NCBI GenBank assembly: GCA_033060915.1
Contig: CM065393.1
Span: forward strand, 1,287,501 to 1,351,500
Direction: 5' to 3'
Length of the DNA: 64,000 bases
From: Euryodendron excelsum
Lineage: Eukaryota > Streptophyta > Magnoliopsida > Ericales > Pentaphylacaceae
In this document: one piece after another, positions 47,301 to 60,847 of the stretch
How the letters are laid out: every line of letters begins with the position of its first letter
Numbering within the stretch: position 1 is the stretch's first letter
Made by a program: the position numbers and the translations under genes
The notes under the pieces: model-generated
What the model saw: only the letters and a program-made list of their open reading frames with translations
Databases searched by the model: none
Told to the model about the DNA's origin: nothing

Positions 47301-50300
47301 GTGATTGATCATCCATATCAAAAACTGTATCAGCAAGACCACCAGTCTTCCTAACTATTGGGACCTGAAATAATCAGTATTTCTGTTAACCAGTAGTCTG
47401 AGTCTGTTGTAAATGTGAATATTCTCTAAACAAATAAATGCTGCAGCTAGTCTTTTTGAGTATTATGTGAAGAACATATCTTTCGACATATGATAAAATA
47501 GAAACCTTTGATCCACCCTTCCATTTTAGATGCCATGTCAGCACTATTTAAACTGCACCTGTACTGGCTTTGGCAAAATGCAGACAAACATGTACTACGC
47601 AAGCATAATTGGAAAATTAATGTTCCTAGCAATGACATAACTTGGCTCAAGGATCAACCAGTCATATACTCGCAGCTCCAGAAGATTGTATTTTCGTTTT
47701 CTAATTTCTGAACCAAGAAGGTCAAGATTATTTGTGAAAAATTTACAAGAACATGACCACTAAAAGATGCAGTGATAATTGTGCAGTAAAGTCAAATCGT
47801 CATCACTTAGAGAAGAGAAGTGGGGTTACAAGAGAATATATACCGCTCCATAACGCATTGCAATCATCTGAGCAAGTCCACATGGCTCATATATGGAAGG
47901 AACTAACACCATGTCTGCTGCAGCATAAAGCATGTGTGACAGCTCCTCACTGTAAATTGAATTCCAAATCAAACCATAGACAACACAGGGAAAACTCAAT
48001 CAGTAACCAGCATGGTGCACAACATATTCTTCCGGATATAGAAGTTCACTTAATCCTTGAAAAGAATGTCCCACGTAATGTTCCAAAGTATAAAACAGGA
48101 AAGAAAAAAAAAAAGGAGTAAGATTTTCAACAGTAAAGTAACAAATTTTGGTAAATAGCTCTTTGGTGATCCAAGATGATTTACCTGTACATCAGAAGAA
48201 CCCGCACAGTGGGTCCTTGGTTATGCTGCAAATTGCAAAATAATTTACTTGTCATTAGGTTATCATGCCAATTGCATAAAAGAAGTAAAAGACAGGAAAA
48301 ATGATTTAAGCAATTCTGTTTCCAACAGGAGTTGCATGTTGGGTAAATCATTGACCATCTTTCATTTTACAAGTAGCCTTCATTAAAGGTTATTAGTTTT
48401 TAGAGTTTTAAGTGGAAATTAAGAGCAACTCAGATGAAGTCCATTCCAGAAAGTCATGAAGTAATAATCTCCAAAACACAGATCCCAAACAAGACCATAT
48501 TTTGTTTTGCACGCAGAAAAAAGGGCATATATTATGAAAAACAGCTAAACAGAACATGAACATAGTCTGTCAAGATTGCTGTCATTATCATAGTTATCCA
48601 AGTTCATTTTACAATATTTTAGTTTACATATCACATGGTTCGAAGAACGTCTCGAAATTCAGGCGGGTACAAATAATTTAGAAAAGAAGTAAAGAAAAAT
48701 TGAGTTACTGAGTTAAAGGCATTACTTATCACAAAAGCGAAATAAAAAGATGAATTTAATACATATTTGAACATTGAGATGTGAGAGAGCTGAGTCACTA
48801 ATCCAAAACTGGATGCAATCCTCGGGAGACTACCCTTTTGATTACATAACTGAACTTTTTGAAAAGGTAAACAACAGTGAATACAAGAGATTGACTCTGG
48901 ATCAGAATCAAGTGGATCCATGAAAGGTCAAAAGTATGAAGAATTTAAAAACGACAACTGAAGAAATCTGGAAAAATCTCTAAGAGGTCTGAAGTTAAAA
49001 TGTTTTAGAAAGAGAGACCTGGGAGATCCAGAAAACAATAAAAGAAAATTGCATAACAATGTGAAGCAATAATTGAGCTCAACTGAAGCTTCTGGATCAT
49101 TTTAAGAGAGAGGAACCTACAAGAAATACATTTGCGTTTAATTTACTATGTAGCTATTAACATATCCTTTCATGTTATGCACTTCAATACCTTTTTTTTT
49201 CCTTTGTAGAGAGAAATAAAAATTATAGGCATGGTGACTATTCATTTAAGATTATTCAAAATCATTTACTGATACAAATGGGCGTGTGTTGTTGGTTTTT
49301 TTTTTTTTTTTTTTTTGGGGGGGGGTGGGGAAGGAGAGAGGGGGGTTGTTGTTGTACAAACTCCGTAGACTAATAATAGGGCCATAGTTTATCCAACAAC
49401 ACAACTCCCACCCCCCCAACCAAAAAAAAAAAAAACTCTTCCCTTTTCTCCTCTGTGAGAGTAACATCATCAATCTAGCATCACTATCAAGAAAGAAGAA
49501 AAAATTATCCTAGGCAATGTATATAATCACCGCATTTGCAAGAGCCTCAAATTCTCTTTCGACCCGGCCATCTGAAGCTTTTCCCAGCACAACCATTTGT
49601 CCCCCCTGCAAAAAACACCAAAATTAGAGCTGAAGAGAACTGACTGAAACACCAACTCAAAGCATGGCTGCATAAACTGTCAGGCAGTTAACAATAATCT
49701 AGGAAGCACGGACATGGGCACACATGTCTGACACATGTCTGTCACAACGACATGGCGATTTTCAAGTATTACAGGGCGGGGACACTGCAAAAACATATAC
49801 ATTTTTGTAATATATATGCCACATATAAAAATATTTTCCTCAAAGATAATGAAAAATAATACAAGATAACACCAAAAACCATGTACTCCATAGTTTAAAT
49901 ATTAAAATAGGTTTAAAATTTCATTGATTTATTTTGCAACTGGAACCCAAGTTTTTTCTTCAAACATGCTACGTGTTTTACGTATGTCTAAATGGTGGAC
50001 ACGGTTTTCCAAAGTGATGGACACACGGGTCTCCCAAATGTCCAAAGCATGCTATAAAAATTCATAAAATAATAGGACATGTTTGGATGTGCGTCTAACA
50101 CGTGTCAGGGATTGTCCGACGATTGTCGTGACCAACACGGTGTCCAACACGGACACTGCATCTTCTTGGAATTTTCTGTGCTTCTTAGACAAATAATGTA
50201 ACATCATCAAACATAAAATTTCAACAAAAAGACTAAAACAACTACATGGCCAAGACAGTTCTATGCCTTGTTTACTGTGCCAAAGAACTGAATGTGTTGA

Positions 50301-53300
50301 ACACAAATAGCCATGACCTTGTCCTTGTTGCACAGAGTACGTACAGCATAGAGTACCTACGGATTTTCCTAAAACACCATAGCGAGCATAACTTGAAATT
50401 ATTAACAGATTGCATACTAGGTGGTCACTTATTTGGTACCCTTAACAACGTGCATATGCATATGGAGTACAAAAATATTGGGTTCTTCAAATAACTATAG
50501 GTTTTTTTAATTAAAAACAAATAAGTAAAAGCATTTTAAGAGTGTAACTAGAATTGTGGAATGTTAAAATTCTCATTATCATGACTAAAGCAAAGCTGGT
50601 TTGACTGACACCTAATTGGGTGTGTTAAACTAACAAAACAAGGGTAATGTCGAATAAAAATATCAATCTCCAATCTCCAATAAAGCTACTCAAGCCAGCA
50701 AATCAGCTAATCTTTTACACAAGGTCTAGAGCCAATGACAAACAAAAATCTAAACATAGTAAGTACTAATAAAAATAGGACAGCATGAATAATATATTAT
50801 GATATATTGAGAAACATCAATGCACACGGATGTATGGTAGCAGGTCTCTAATCTATGGCGTCACTCAGCCCCAGGACTTCCTGGGAACAGCAAGCAGCTA
50901 CATTTATGAAATTTGTAGTCAAAAACCTTTTCAGACCATTGAAATTTAATCACACAAAATGAAGAGAGATAACCATCATCATCTACAACAAGTAAGCAGC
51001 GGGAAAGTTTAGACTACAGTGAGTGAAACCTGTCCCAACTCCATAAACAAATTGCTATGGCTTCTCTATTACAGACTCTAGAATATACAGAATATAATGT
51101 CCAGTCATCACAACAAGCAGCGTACCAGCAGTAAAATAATTAATATCATGTAAGAAATATTGGCTTGCTGTCAGATTTCCTTGTTATGTACTACCAAACA
51201 TGGTGTTCCTTGACTCAATTTCACTCGACACATTTGTGCAAAATATAGAAGTGTTCTTATGAGCCTATGTTTGACTTTCTAGATCAAGTGAGGATTTACA
51301 GTCTTACGCATAATGTCCATGGACCTACACAGAATAGTTGTGATTGGTTTATTCTCAACGAAGGCATATGCTATAGCAGTTTAAGGAGTTTTATTAAGGT
51401 TTCTAGTCAGTTGGATGCCACATTATCTAAATTTCTTTGTTTTAAGTACTTTAATATCAATAATCATCCAATAAAGAGCTATAATTCTTAGAAAATTGTA
51501 GTACAGTGTGCCACGCATGTTTATAAGAGGGAGAGATTGTGTACAAAACAAAGAGCCAGCAGCCTTACAAGTTCTTCAACATGCTTAATTGCATGAGTGA
51601 TCAAATGAAGACCCTTTTGAGCAACCAATCGAGTTATGCAGACAACCAAGGGTACCTTGTCTGTAATTCTAGACCCAGTATTACCCGCTCTAATGTTTTC
51701 TGAAGCCAATCCAAGACCCCTTTGCACAAAGACTTTGCACATCTTCTTCCCCTCAATCCTTTGAGCTGAAAAAAGTAAATCACAGTTATGCAAAGGACAA
51801 GTTGAACAATAGCACACCTTTTCAGAACTAGAAATTCATGACAGATAATCATAATGAGATCAAAGTAAACTGCCTCCACATTACAGTAAGAATTACATTA
51901 AGAGGGTGATCAACCTTAATTGATAAGTGATATTTAGACGGGAAAATAGATGAGTAACAAAGATCCATAAGGTTACAATTATCATGGTATTGTACGTGTG
52001 AGTTAGAAGTAAATGTAGAAAGCATCTACCTATTTCCTGCGTACACGCTCATCTTCTGCAGTCTCTCCAATATAATCTAAGAGATCAGGAGAGTAATAAA
52101 TGCTAATTTATTTGCTGTATGCATTTCCTGCAGTTTTAGTTATTCTATTTCCCTCTCATTCCTAAAGTAAATACAAGCAGAATGAGAGATAAAGATAGAT
52201 TAAACTCAAATTAATTTTGCCACATGGAAATATATAAACATTCTAGGGTAGACTGAAATTAAGTGTGTTACCATTGAATTTAGCGGGCAAGAAAACGTCC
52301 GTGGCAGGGTTCCACATCGCGGTATCTATTCCATTTAGAATACCACCATACCTACCAGAGTTCATTATATGACATTGTTAGGCCTGCAGAGAACAATCAC
52401 AAAGACACATACAAAAGAAGCAAGGAAGATGGGTCCTCATAGCCTAAGAAGAGTAAGATATGCAAAGAGCAGTTCTCCAATTGTCTAATTTGCTCCCAAA
52501 TTTTCATGCTCTAGGTCATGCAAGACCATGTGTGCATACGTAGCTAGCAATAGAAAGAACAGAAACAATTTAATTTAACATAGATGGAGGGTGCCAGCTA
52601 GCCTAATTGGCAAAGTTTTTTGATTGATGTAACAAAGACATTGAGTCACATCCCACCATTTGAGCTCAGGGAGTTTATTGACTACGGAGGGCTAAGCCCA
52701 CACCTCCCCGGTAGCCAATTAATGCCATTGGAGTTTGGACCCAGAAAATTTTAAAGAAAAAAGTACATGTAGCAGAAATCTCTCATGAATAAACATGCCA
52801 CAGTCTGCTCACATTTCGACATCATGTCAGATTGCTCAAACAGCACAGGGAGACCAACTGCCATGACCCATAATTGTGTAACAATAAAGCTGATCTATGA
52901 TTTCAATAAGAATATCTCCATTGTTTGATGGAGTCGTCAAAAATCTGTTTGTGCCACAGTATGGGAACATCAGTTTCTATTGACACAGCGACGAGCATCA
53001 TAATAGGATAGCCCCCGGTATGTAGGTTCAAAACACCACCAGAAATACCAAGAATCATATAATGGGGGGTTAAATATGTTTCGTACTCTTCTACTTAAGT
53101 TCAGTGTGTAGGCCAACTATTATATCACCCAAACGGGAAAAATAGAATAAAATAATAAAAACTCACTTCAGCTTTGTGCTGCTTATTAATTGTAGGACAG
53201 CCTTTACTGGAATGCAACTTAGAAAAGGTCTTCAAGGAATAAAATTTGAACCTTCAAACAATTCTACATTAGACTCAAGGATAGTGTCAAATAGGACAAG

Positions 53301-56300
53301 TCAACTCCTCCAAATTCAACCAGTGATATGTAAAATATTACCTCGAAACGTCAATACATTATAAGTAATTCAATTATTGAAGAAACTTTTAAGTTCAGAA
53401 TAGAGCTTTAAGCTTTCTGACCTAAATTCAGCTTATTTGTTAAGTCAACAACCAGCACACCTTAAAAAGAGCTGAAACAAACCAATATCCCAAGAACTAA
53501 CAATGCATTAGACAATGAGCCAACCTCCTAGCTATGCGGTTTTCAAATCCTTACACAAATGCAACATTACTAATAGACGACAGCACAATTTCCAAGAAGT
53601 CAGACACCACCAGTTTTCATTGGGTTTGCCGGTTAGATTTTCCATCAATGTGTTTTGCATGCATAATAAAATGCACTCTGAATACATTTGCATGCTTCAG
53701 GAGCGCATAAAAGTCTTTTTTGTAAGTCTTGCAGACTGACACAAACCATTATAGTCATACCACCAAGAATTATAGCCCAAGAATCAATACAACAAACCCA
53801 CCATCGATAGTTGTTTCTAATTTAACTCTATTGAGTTAGGCCGAGGCCAGAAAGAGCCACATCTCTAGACCTCCAATCAGTTAAAAGAAGAGAACCATGA
53901 ACAAAGTAAAGTGCAAGTGTACGAAGATTGGAACAAACAATGATTATTAACATGCTTTGAAACTTTTATTATATTGCAATTGTACAAGTGGTTCTCAAGA
54001 AGGCTTTCATGTGCCTGAACCTATCCATGAAATGAAACCTTTCAAGTAATTTTATCATAATGCAGTAAGTTCAAGAATCAGAAAAGGTTTCTGTGAGCTT
54101 ATATATTAGTTAGTTTTCTTATATTTCAGTTTCCCCTTTTCTAATCCTTGTTCAGCACTCCTCTTGAGCCTATATATAGAGACTCTCTCACTGTAATAAT
54201 TACTTCACTACTTCAGTATGCATTCTGATACAGAGATTGTATTAACTCTCCGAGAGTTTTCTTCTCTCTTCTTCACTTTATGCTTTATTCTAAGATGGGT
54301 GTTAGAGCTATTCTACCAGTTTCAGCAAGGCATTCTATAATCAGTAGCAGTTATTAGCTAAATATATGCAGAAAGAAGAGATTATAAAGGAAGGGCCAAT
54401 TATAAAACTGTAACTCGGCAATTGAATAGAATAACATGAATCCAAAGCTAAAACACCAGAAGCAACTTACTTATCACGATTTCCTATCAAAGTGCTTGCA
54501 AGCCATCCAGAACAGAGCGTCTCCCGAAGGTATGTTGGAGAGACTGTACTGGAAAATGGAAGAAGAGCCATATATTTATTGATGTTACTGTTAGATATCA
54601 GGTGGGTGCGTTTGTATTTGTGTTCATGTGTGTGACATGGTACCAAAGTCCTAATTTTAATTTTCAACATAGCAGACCAAGAAAGCAGGCCCTGCCTTAT
54701 AGATGTTAGTACGTTATTTCTAATTTCTGAGAAAATATTAAAATAAAACCAAGAGTTTTAGGTTCACTTTTGTGTAAGTCATCCGGTTCTGCATTTGCAA
54801 CCAGACTGCACCAGAATAACCCATGTGCACTCCTAGTATGTGCAAATCTAAGCCTAATGGAAAGCATACAGCGGTAATCTTTGATCTACAAGTCACAAAA
54901 TCTAAGGCCACTTACACTACTGCATTACTGTATACAATGCCTCCTTTCAATAAGCACAACCTCTCAGGATTATGGCCAATAGTTCGCTCATCGATAGCCT
55001 GCCATGTTGAGGGAAATAGAAAAAGCTAGAAAATTTAGAGGTTGAAGGTCAAATTTTCAGATATTCAACTGAAAAGGAATAAAAATGAAAAAACACAAGG
55101 ATGACGGACAATTCAGAGATTCAGAAGAGTCTAGTTTACAAAGATTTTAGCACATGAGAACAAATTCTAGCTGAATGAGTATTTTTAATGCAAATTATTT
55201 TCTTTTAATTTAAAAAGTTCGCTTTCATGGATGCTCATCTTTCCATGAGAAACATGACAAAGCCATTGCAGAAAGATCTTCTCACATTGATGCTGCTTAA
55301 ATTACCATATACTACAAATTTCCTGGTTTGGTTGCTTTAGTTTATCTGGCATAACTAGATAGGACTAGCAGGTTTCGAAAATTAGAACTAAAATAAAAAC
55401 AAGATAGCTCACCTTGTCAACAGTTGCATACATAGATCCATCAAGACCACATGTCCTGAATTGCTCTTTGCTGCCAAGAAAAGCAAAGATATGTCCACAT
55501 AGAGATCTTAGGAAACTTGATAGAATATTTGAAGAATTTTTTTGAGAAACTATAGAAGTCCGCTAATAGGCATAAGTAGCACTTGAGTTATAGAGTGCCT
55601 AGGGCATAAAAAATTAGAAGTGAAATCATTATGCTACTAGTATAGTCACTATGGTGCTGTTCTGAAAATTAAAATTAGAGGTGAAGTCAGAAGTTACATT
55701 AGCACAGCCAATATGGTGCTGTTCTGAAAATTATTGAAAATAATGCTATTAAAAGAGATGCACCAGGGAATTCGAAATTAGGGAATGAAGCTTTTGTTGC
55801 CTGTGGCATCTATTAGCTAAATTGAGTCAAGGCTCAAGGGGAAGCAGGGGCACGGTTGATTCCAGCTGGTCTTATAAGTCATTAATATGGATACAAAGAG
55901 TGTTGAGGGTCATAGAGCACTCCTTTCAGATTAAAACCAAGTGAGACATTTCAACATATGCCCATGTCTTCGACTCCCCAATATTGGGTTACATGGTGAT
56001 AAGAACCCCTCACAGAATTGCTGACCAGTAGTACCATAATTATCTCACATTCCCAAAAAGACCAAAACAAACAACTTATTACCCTAAAGCTGAAATTAGC
56101 TTATCTGTGTGAATGTGAGGTTGCTGCAATTTTTCTAATTTTTCTTAAGGCATTCCGAAAGCAAAGTAATGCATACTCGAATACAAGAGAGAAAGGGATA
56201 AAAATTGGAAATTAAAGATTTTACTACGAACTAAAAAAAATTAATTGCACTAGCCCAATGGCAAGAAATCAATGTAATCACAAGAGACATTCTCCAACAT

Positions 56301-56885
56301 ACACCAGGGTACATCTCTCAACGTACAATATGCTTAAAGCTTTTGTCCTCCATCCCCAAAATTTTTCAAAGAGTTCACTACGAACATTATAGCATTTCTA
56401 TGCTAGAAGGATATAAGGAAACAGAAACATCATGCAGGACAATCCTTTCAGGCCCGTCAACAAAGCTCATTTTGAGCATAACTTTGGAAAATCATAACCA
56501 AACTTCACATTTGTTTTCTAGGAATATTGTGCTTGAGGATGAGTCTAGTATTATTTTTTCTTTTTTGGAGTAAAAATACTTGTTACTTCAAGTTATTGAT
56601 TTATTTTCTTTTGTATATGCAGTAATCAATGTCCCTTTGATATTTAAGCATACATGTTTCAATTCTATGTGCTATGGCTATGTGTTTTGACGTGACTATC
56701 AAACAAGGTTTTTGGAACTGAAAGTTTAGATAAGTACAGCATGGGGTCTTCATAGTGAATTATGTGATCAGATCAATAATTATAAGATATTAAGATCCAA
56801 ATACAACTTATATAAATCATCAAACAGGACAATGAAACCACAGGAGGGGGAGAGAGAGAGATGTGATGGGTTGTGTTTTTTTTTT

Positions 56886-56927
<42 letters not shown>

Positions 56928-59900
56928 GAGAACATAGCTTCATAAAGTAATAAAAGAAATAACAAAAGAAAAGAGTAAAAGACTCTACAGATATCATACA
57001 TAACGAAGAAGTAAAAGTGGTAAAATAATTTCGTCATTGCAAGGTAACTGACAAAATCAATTTGCAAAGCTTTTTTTCTCTTTGATAAAAATTCAACATT
57101 GTAAGTTTCAAAAACTTCAATATCATACCTCCCCACAATCTTTTGTAAAATGAAGGTGATATTAGAGAATTAAAGAATGAAAAAAAGGTACCATTTTGCT
57201 CCATAATCAGACCCTGTAAGCATTGACTTACTGAGCAGTAATAGCAGCCCAATGTAAACATTAAGCTGCAGACAAATAGGAGTGTGGGCTTAGTCTTTTT
57301 ATAGTAGTGTTCAATTTGGAACAAAAAAGAAAAGGGAAAATTCCGTGAATCAGAAGAATCTGAAGGAGATAAATCCAAAATCCACACGTTGTCCCATTCC
57401 CAATTGCAGTTAGATATGAGTCTATGGAACTGGGAGTTTTGATGAAACTGAATTGAAATGTATGGCATGGGATGTATGTTGATTCAATTGTTAACTTCTC
57501 TCCTATTGAAGACTACTGTTTCTGGAAAACAATTGCTGTCCCATGTCTAGTTTTCTCGGAGTTGTGATGTCAGAAATATTATAATATCCAATACAGTGCA
57601 TGGAACAAGTATCTACATCGATACACTCTAAAATTCTTTAAGGCAACAAAAAAGTGGCATTACCAAAGGACTGAAGCATGAAAATGTAAAGCACTACACT
57701 TTTGGAAACCAAGTGAAATGAGCTACAATCATTTTCTGGTTTATTTAGGCTGGGATAAAGAATATAATGGTTTCTGTAGCTCGGGAAAGTTAAAAAGTTT
57801 GATGATATAGTTGAGCTGATAAAGCAGGCAATATTAGCTAACCATAGGTGGCATAAAATGGAATAAAAGAAACATGGTGACTCAAAGAAAAGTACAAAAC
57901 CAGTAGCACACCTGCACTCCCCATAATGCTCCATGTTGTGGATTGTCAGTACAATTCTTGGTTTCTAAAATTCCAACATGTCAAGATTATAATTCCAAGA
58001 AAACATGAAATTTTCTCTGATAAATGTTATTTCTGAGAAATCTCAAAGCAGCAAACACTAAAGAGTGGCAAGAAGCCACAGGTCAGACCTGGAGTGAGAG
58101 ATGATGGTACATATCCCAGTATAGCAAGGGTAAAGCACTTGTCTGCCATTCATGGATGTGGATGATATCAGGTTGTGTTCCAGTCACCTGCAATAAAATA
58201 AGTCTGTCCAAAATCAGAAAAAACATGGTTTGGAAATGGAGATTTGACAAGGAAGGCCAGTAATGACTCAGAAAAAGAACAACGGAAAACCATTACAGTT
58301 GGACCATCTCTTAATCATTTTTTTCCTGCTCGCCTATAGCTGCAGGGAAAACCAGGAGTGTATCAAGTCATTTTTGGTTAAAGTTCTTCAAATTGCTTAA
58401 TATAGTTCTTTCCTGTTACTATGAAGCTGCAGGGATAAATGCAGGACTAGTTTTTTTTTTTTTTTTCTCTCTCTGTCTTTTACTTTAATAGCTTAAATTT
58501 GGGGGAAAATAGAACCAAAAACAAGGAATGTACTTCCATATTAAACTCAGACATAATATCATCATTCTATTCAACTACAAGAGAATAAACCTGCTTCTGC
58601 TTTATAATCAGTAGGTTGACTCAATTTTAAATCACGCCGCTGATTGCCAAGACGAAGTCAAATTCAAAGTATTTAAAACAATGTCACCAGAATACACTAA
58701 AACCGTAGCAATTTACAATTTGGAACACCCCTTACGAAACATGGTACACTATTGTTTCCAAACAGTGAATTTAGCTATCCCAAACTTTTTTCCTATGTAT
58801 TTCTCAAAAACTTTTACCAAAATCTAGAGAGTAGACTTTTGGCAAGATGAAATGTAAAAACAAAGGAGCCATAATGCTCCTAAGATTGTGTATTTACATG
58901 ATTAATTTGAAGAATAATGAAACTATAGTTTATTGGATGTCAAAATATTAAAAGAAAACTGTAATCTACACAAGTCTATGCCTATTATACCACGTTTTAA
59001 AGCATGTGGAGTACCATTCTCTTGTTCCAGTACCTTGTACCAGAAGGATCCACATTCCAGGTAACATAGTTTTAAAATGATAAGTAGTATAGACAAGATG
59101 TAACAAAGCTAAAGAAGTTGCCGCTTTAAGAGTCACATACCTGCATCCACTCAAGGCAAGCACGGCTAAAGAACAGGTATGCCTCCAGCTCATTGTATGA
59201 GCCTCCATATACATATTGCCCTTTAAAGAAGTGATTGGATGGTTCAATAAATGTAACCGGGATCCCTGAAACTAAACCACGGTATGCATTAGTAGGGACC
59301 CAATTTCCATCATGGTACGAATTATATGTAGTGAGCAATGCCAACTCATTGATTTGCTGCTTTGGGATACACTCATAGAAAGGAAGCATTATATCCACTT
59401 TATGACCACGCGATAAACATGCTCGGGCAAGTCCAGTGACAACATCACCCAGACCACCAACTTTTGCTATTGGTGCCATTTCAGCCGTCACATGAACTAC
59501 GTGCATAAGATTAGAATCCTTCTCTATGTCAACTGGACGTTCTGAGTTCACATCCCATGAAGGAAAATCCCTCTTCCAGAATGGGATTTCATCACTGGGA
59601 GAAGGCCAAAGAAGATCTTCAAATTCTAAATTGGTTGAACCTGCGGGTTTGTCGGCACCCACCTGCAAAAAATGTAATAATGCAAAAAGAATATTATTTT
59701 GAATTATTCCCCCATCATTGTACTTACCAAAAAATAAATAAACTATCCTTCATCATTGTGAATTTAAGTGAATAACACAGAGTAACTCCAACATGTTTAA
59801 ATTGCACCCAAGTTCCCAGTTTAATTTAAACAGTTGGAGTTGGAAAATCAACCATTTCGGGCATGTTTTAATATAAAATTTCAAATATTTTCACTGAAAT

Positions 59901-60847
59901 AGTAAAACCTGTGATTTTGTTTATCTTTCAGCCATTACACAAAACTGAAATTAGAATCGAGATCTTAAAACTGGATTACAGCCTCAGAAAACAAGATGCT
60001 TTTGAAGATTTTCCAAATCACAAAGAAGTATAGTAGAAATAATATTGTTAGATTGCTGACACCAATTGCCTACCAAACATACTTTCCACAGTGGAAAAAC
60101 ATGATTAAATGCAAACCTCAGTTTCATAGATTCAAGCAGGATCAAACCTTTCTACAGTTCACTTCAACTCACACGGGCCACAGTTTGAGCCACCGGGAGT
60201 CCATGAGTTCAGGATGTTGCATTAGTGTTTTACTTAACAGAGTTTCCATGACTTACTTCTATACTAAAAAGATAAACTCAAATCTTCGGTTCTTTGAAAT
60301 TTCAATTTTCAATCACCACACTAGCAAACAATATATAAATACATACACATATATTTTCATTTATGCCTAAATGATTACTCGCATCGGACTGAGCAACGGA
60401 AAAAGCAGGTAACGTACTACTGGCACCGCTGATTAGTTCGCCGTTTGTATTCTCCAAGATTCGTAATTGGTTGGGGAAGAACCAATAAATAAACAACTCA
60501 AAATTTTGGAAAAAAATGCCGCTTCTTTTCCGACATTTTCTCAGCAACCAAACGAGTAACGACACAGAGCATCAGTTCAATCCAAAAGCCGAATGAAACA
60601 AAACTAAGAATAAAAAATAAAAGATGATAGTAATAGATATTATTCATACCTGAAGTGCATGAATGTGGAAATTGGATGATGAGTAGGGATGATAGGTCTT
60701 GGAACTACTCAAGAACAACTTCTTCTTCTTGTTCCAGGCCTTTCTTTTCACTACTGCTCCAATCCTTGGACTTTGATGCTGATGATGATGATGATGATGA
60801 TGAAGCCACATGCAAGCATCACCTCTCTGAACAACCAATGTATCCAT
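44389..60847 (-). CDS. SS5: Starch synthase, SS5-like (15 exons, 619 aa)
   Basis: Exons in order: 60,847-60,650, 59,662-59,141, 58,187-58,089, 57,964-57,912, 55,470-55,413, 54,998-54,916, 54,548-54,471, 52,351-52,272, 51,765-51,569, 49,605-49,531, 48,225-48,185, 47,949-47,844, 47,364-47,282, 45,355-45,282, 44,501-44,389. All introns are GT-AG and the frame stays open. Residues 1-65 are basic and Ser-rich, like a plastid transit peptide, with seven His at 16-22. The GT5 half (about 118-390) has KVGGL at 133-137 and HIHEW at 250-254. The GT1 half (about 425-615) has R436, K441, EPCG at 516-519 and KTGGL at 536-540. Starch synthases add glucose from ADP-glucose to glucan; SS5 proteins aid granule initiation. 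The short N-terminus lacks the long coiled coil of SS4, which favours SS5. An in-frame upstream ATG at 60,970 is possible but is in low-complexity sequence. Confidence 0.88.
44786..44971. mobile_element. 186-bp hAT-like MITE in starch synthase intron 14
   Basis: Inverted arms end in AAGGAAAATACTATTCTTCC and AAGGGTAATGCTATACCAAC and both contain CACCAGAATGATGTGG. Flanks TATAGAAG and TATAGAGA suggest an 8-bp target duplication with two changes. No coding capacity. Confidence 0.75.
45356..47281 (-). other. Starch synthase intron 13 (1.9 kb)
   Basis: The intron lies between the exon with KTGGL and the exon encoding [15 protein letters not shown] lies at 46,180-46,345. Nothing else is recognisable. 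Confidence 0.6.
46180..46345 (+). mobile_element. tRNA-derived SINE, Au-like
   Basis: The head has a box A-like TGGCACGATGG (46,190-46,200) and a box B-like GGTTCAATCTC (46,232-46,242), the internal RNA polymerase III promoter of tRNA-derived SINEs. The body ACCTCTCCCAGACCCTGC followed by GCCTCGTGCA matches the end of the plant Au SINE family as I remember it. It lies antisense to the starch synthase gene. Confidence 0.7.
49296..49325 (+). repeat. T21-G9 homopolymer tract, part of a hairpin
   Basis: A run of 21 T then 9 G is followed by TGGGG and a GA-rich part. About 80 bases on, CCCACCCCCCCAACC plus a run of 13 A (49,408-49,436) forms the inverted partner. It lies in starch synthase intron 10. 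Confidence 0.85.
49700..50188. mobile_element. MULE-type MITE copy 2 in starch synthase intron 9
   Basis: The left end TAGGAAGCACGGACA is matched by an inverted GTGCTTCTTA at 50,179-50,188. Flanks ACAATAATC and ACAAATAAT are similar over 9 bases. GTGTCC/GGACAC words repeat in both arms (for example near 49,998 and 50,142). It is related to 40,738-41,235. Confidence 0.6.
52352..54470 (-). other. Starch synthase intron 7 (2.1 kb)
   Basis: It contains a possible SINE (52,589-52,755). No other gene or clear repeat was seen. Confidence 0.55.
52589..52755 (+). mobile_element. Possible tRNA-derived SINE
   Basis: A box A-like TAGCCTAATTGG lies at 52,599-52,610, followed by a weak box B (GAGTCACATCCC near 52,643). 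The rest GGGCTAAGCCCACACCTCCC is GC-rich compared with its surroundings. The body does not match a family I can name. Confidence 0.35.
55471..57911 (-). other. Starch synthase intron 4 (2.4 kb)
   Basis: The intron holds a T20-G31 homopolymer tract at 56,876-56,926 and otherwise AT-rich sequence without a recognisable gene. Confidence 0.6.
56876..56926 (+). repeat. T20-G31 homopolymer tract
   Basis: Twenty T are followed by thirty-one G with no interruption, then GAGAGAG-like sequence. On the sense strand of the gene this is C31 then A20. A GA-rich stretch also lies just before it (56,844-56,861). Assembly error is possible at such a run. Confidence 0.85.
60781..60802 (-). repeat. ATG/CAT trinucleotide repeat coding a His run
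   Basis: The repeat lies in exon 1 of the starch synthase gene and encodes histidines 16-22 of the transit peptide region. Its length could vary without frameshift. Confidence 0.85.
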
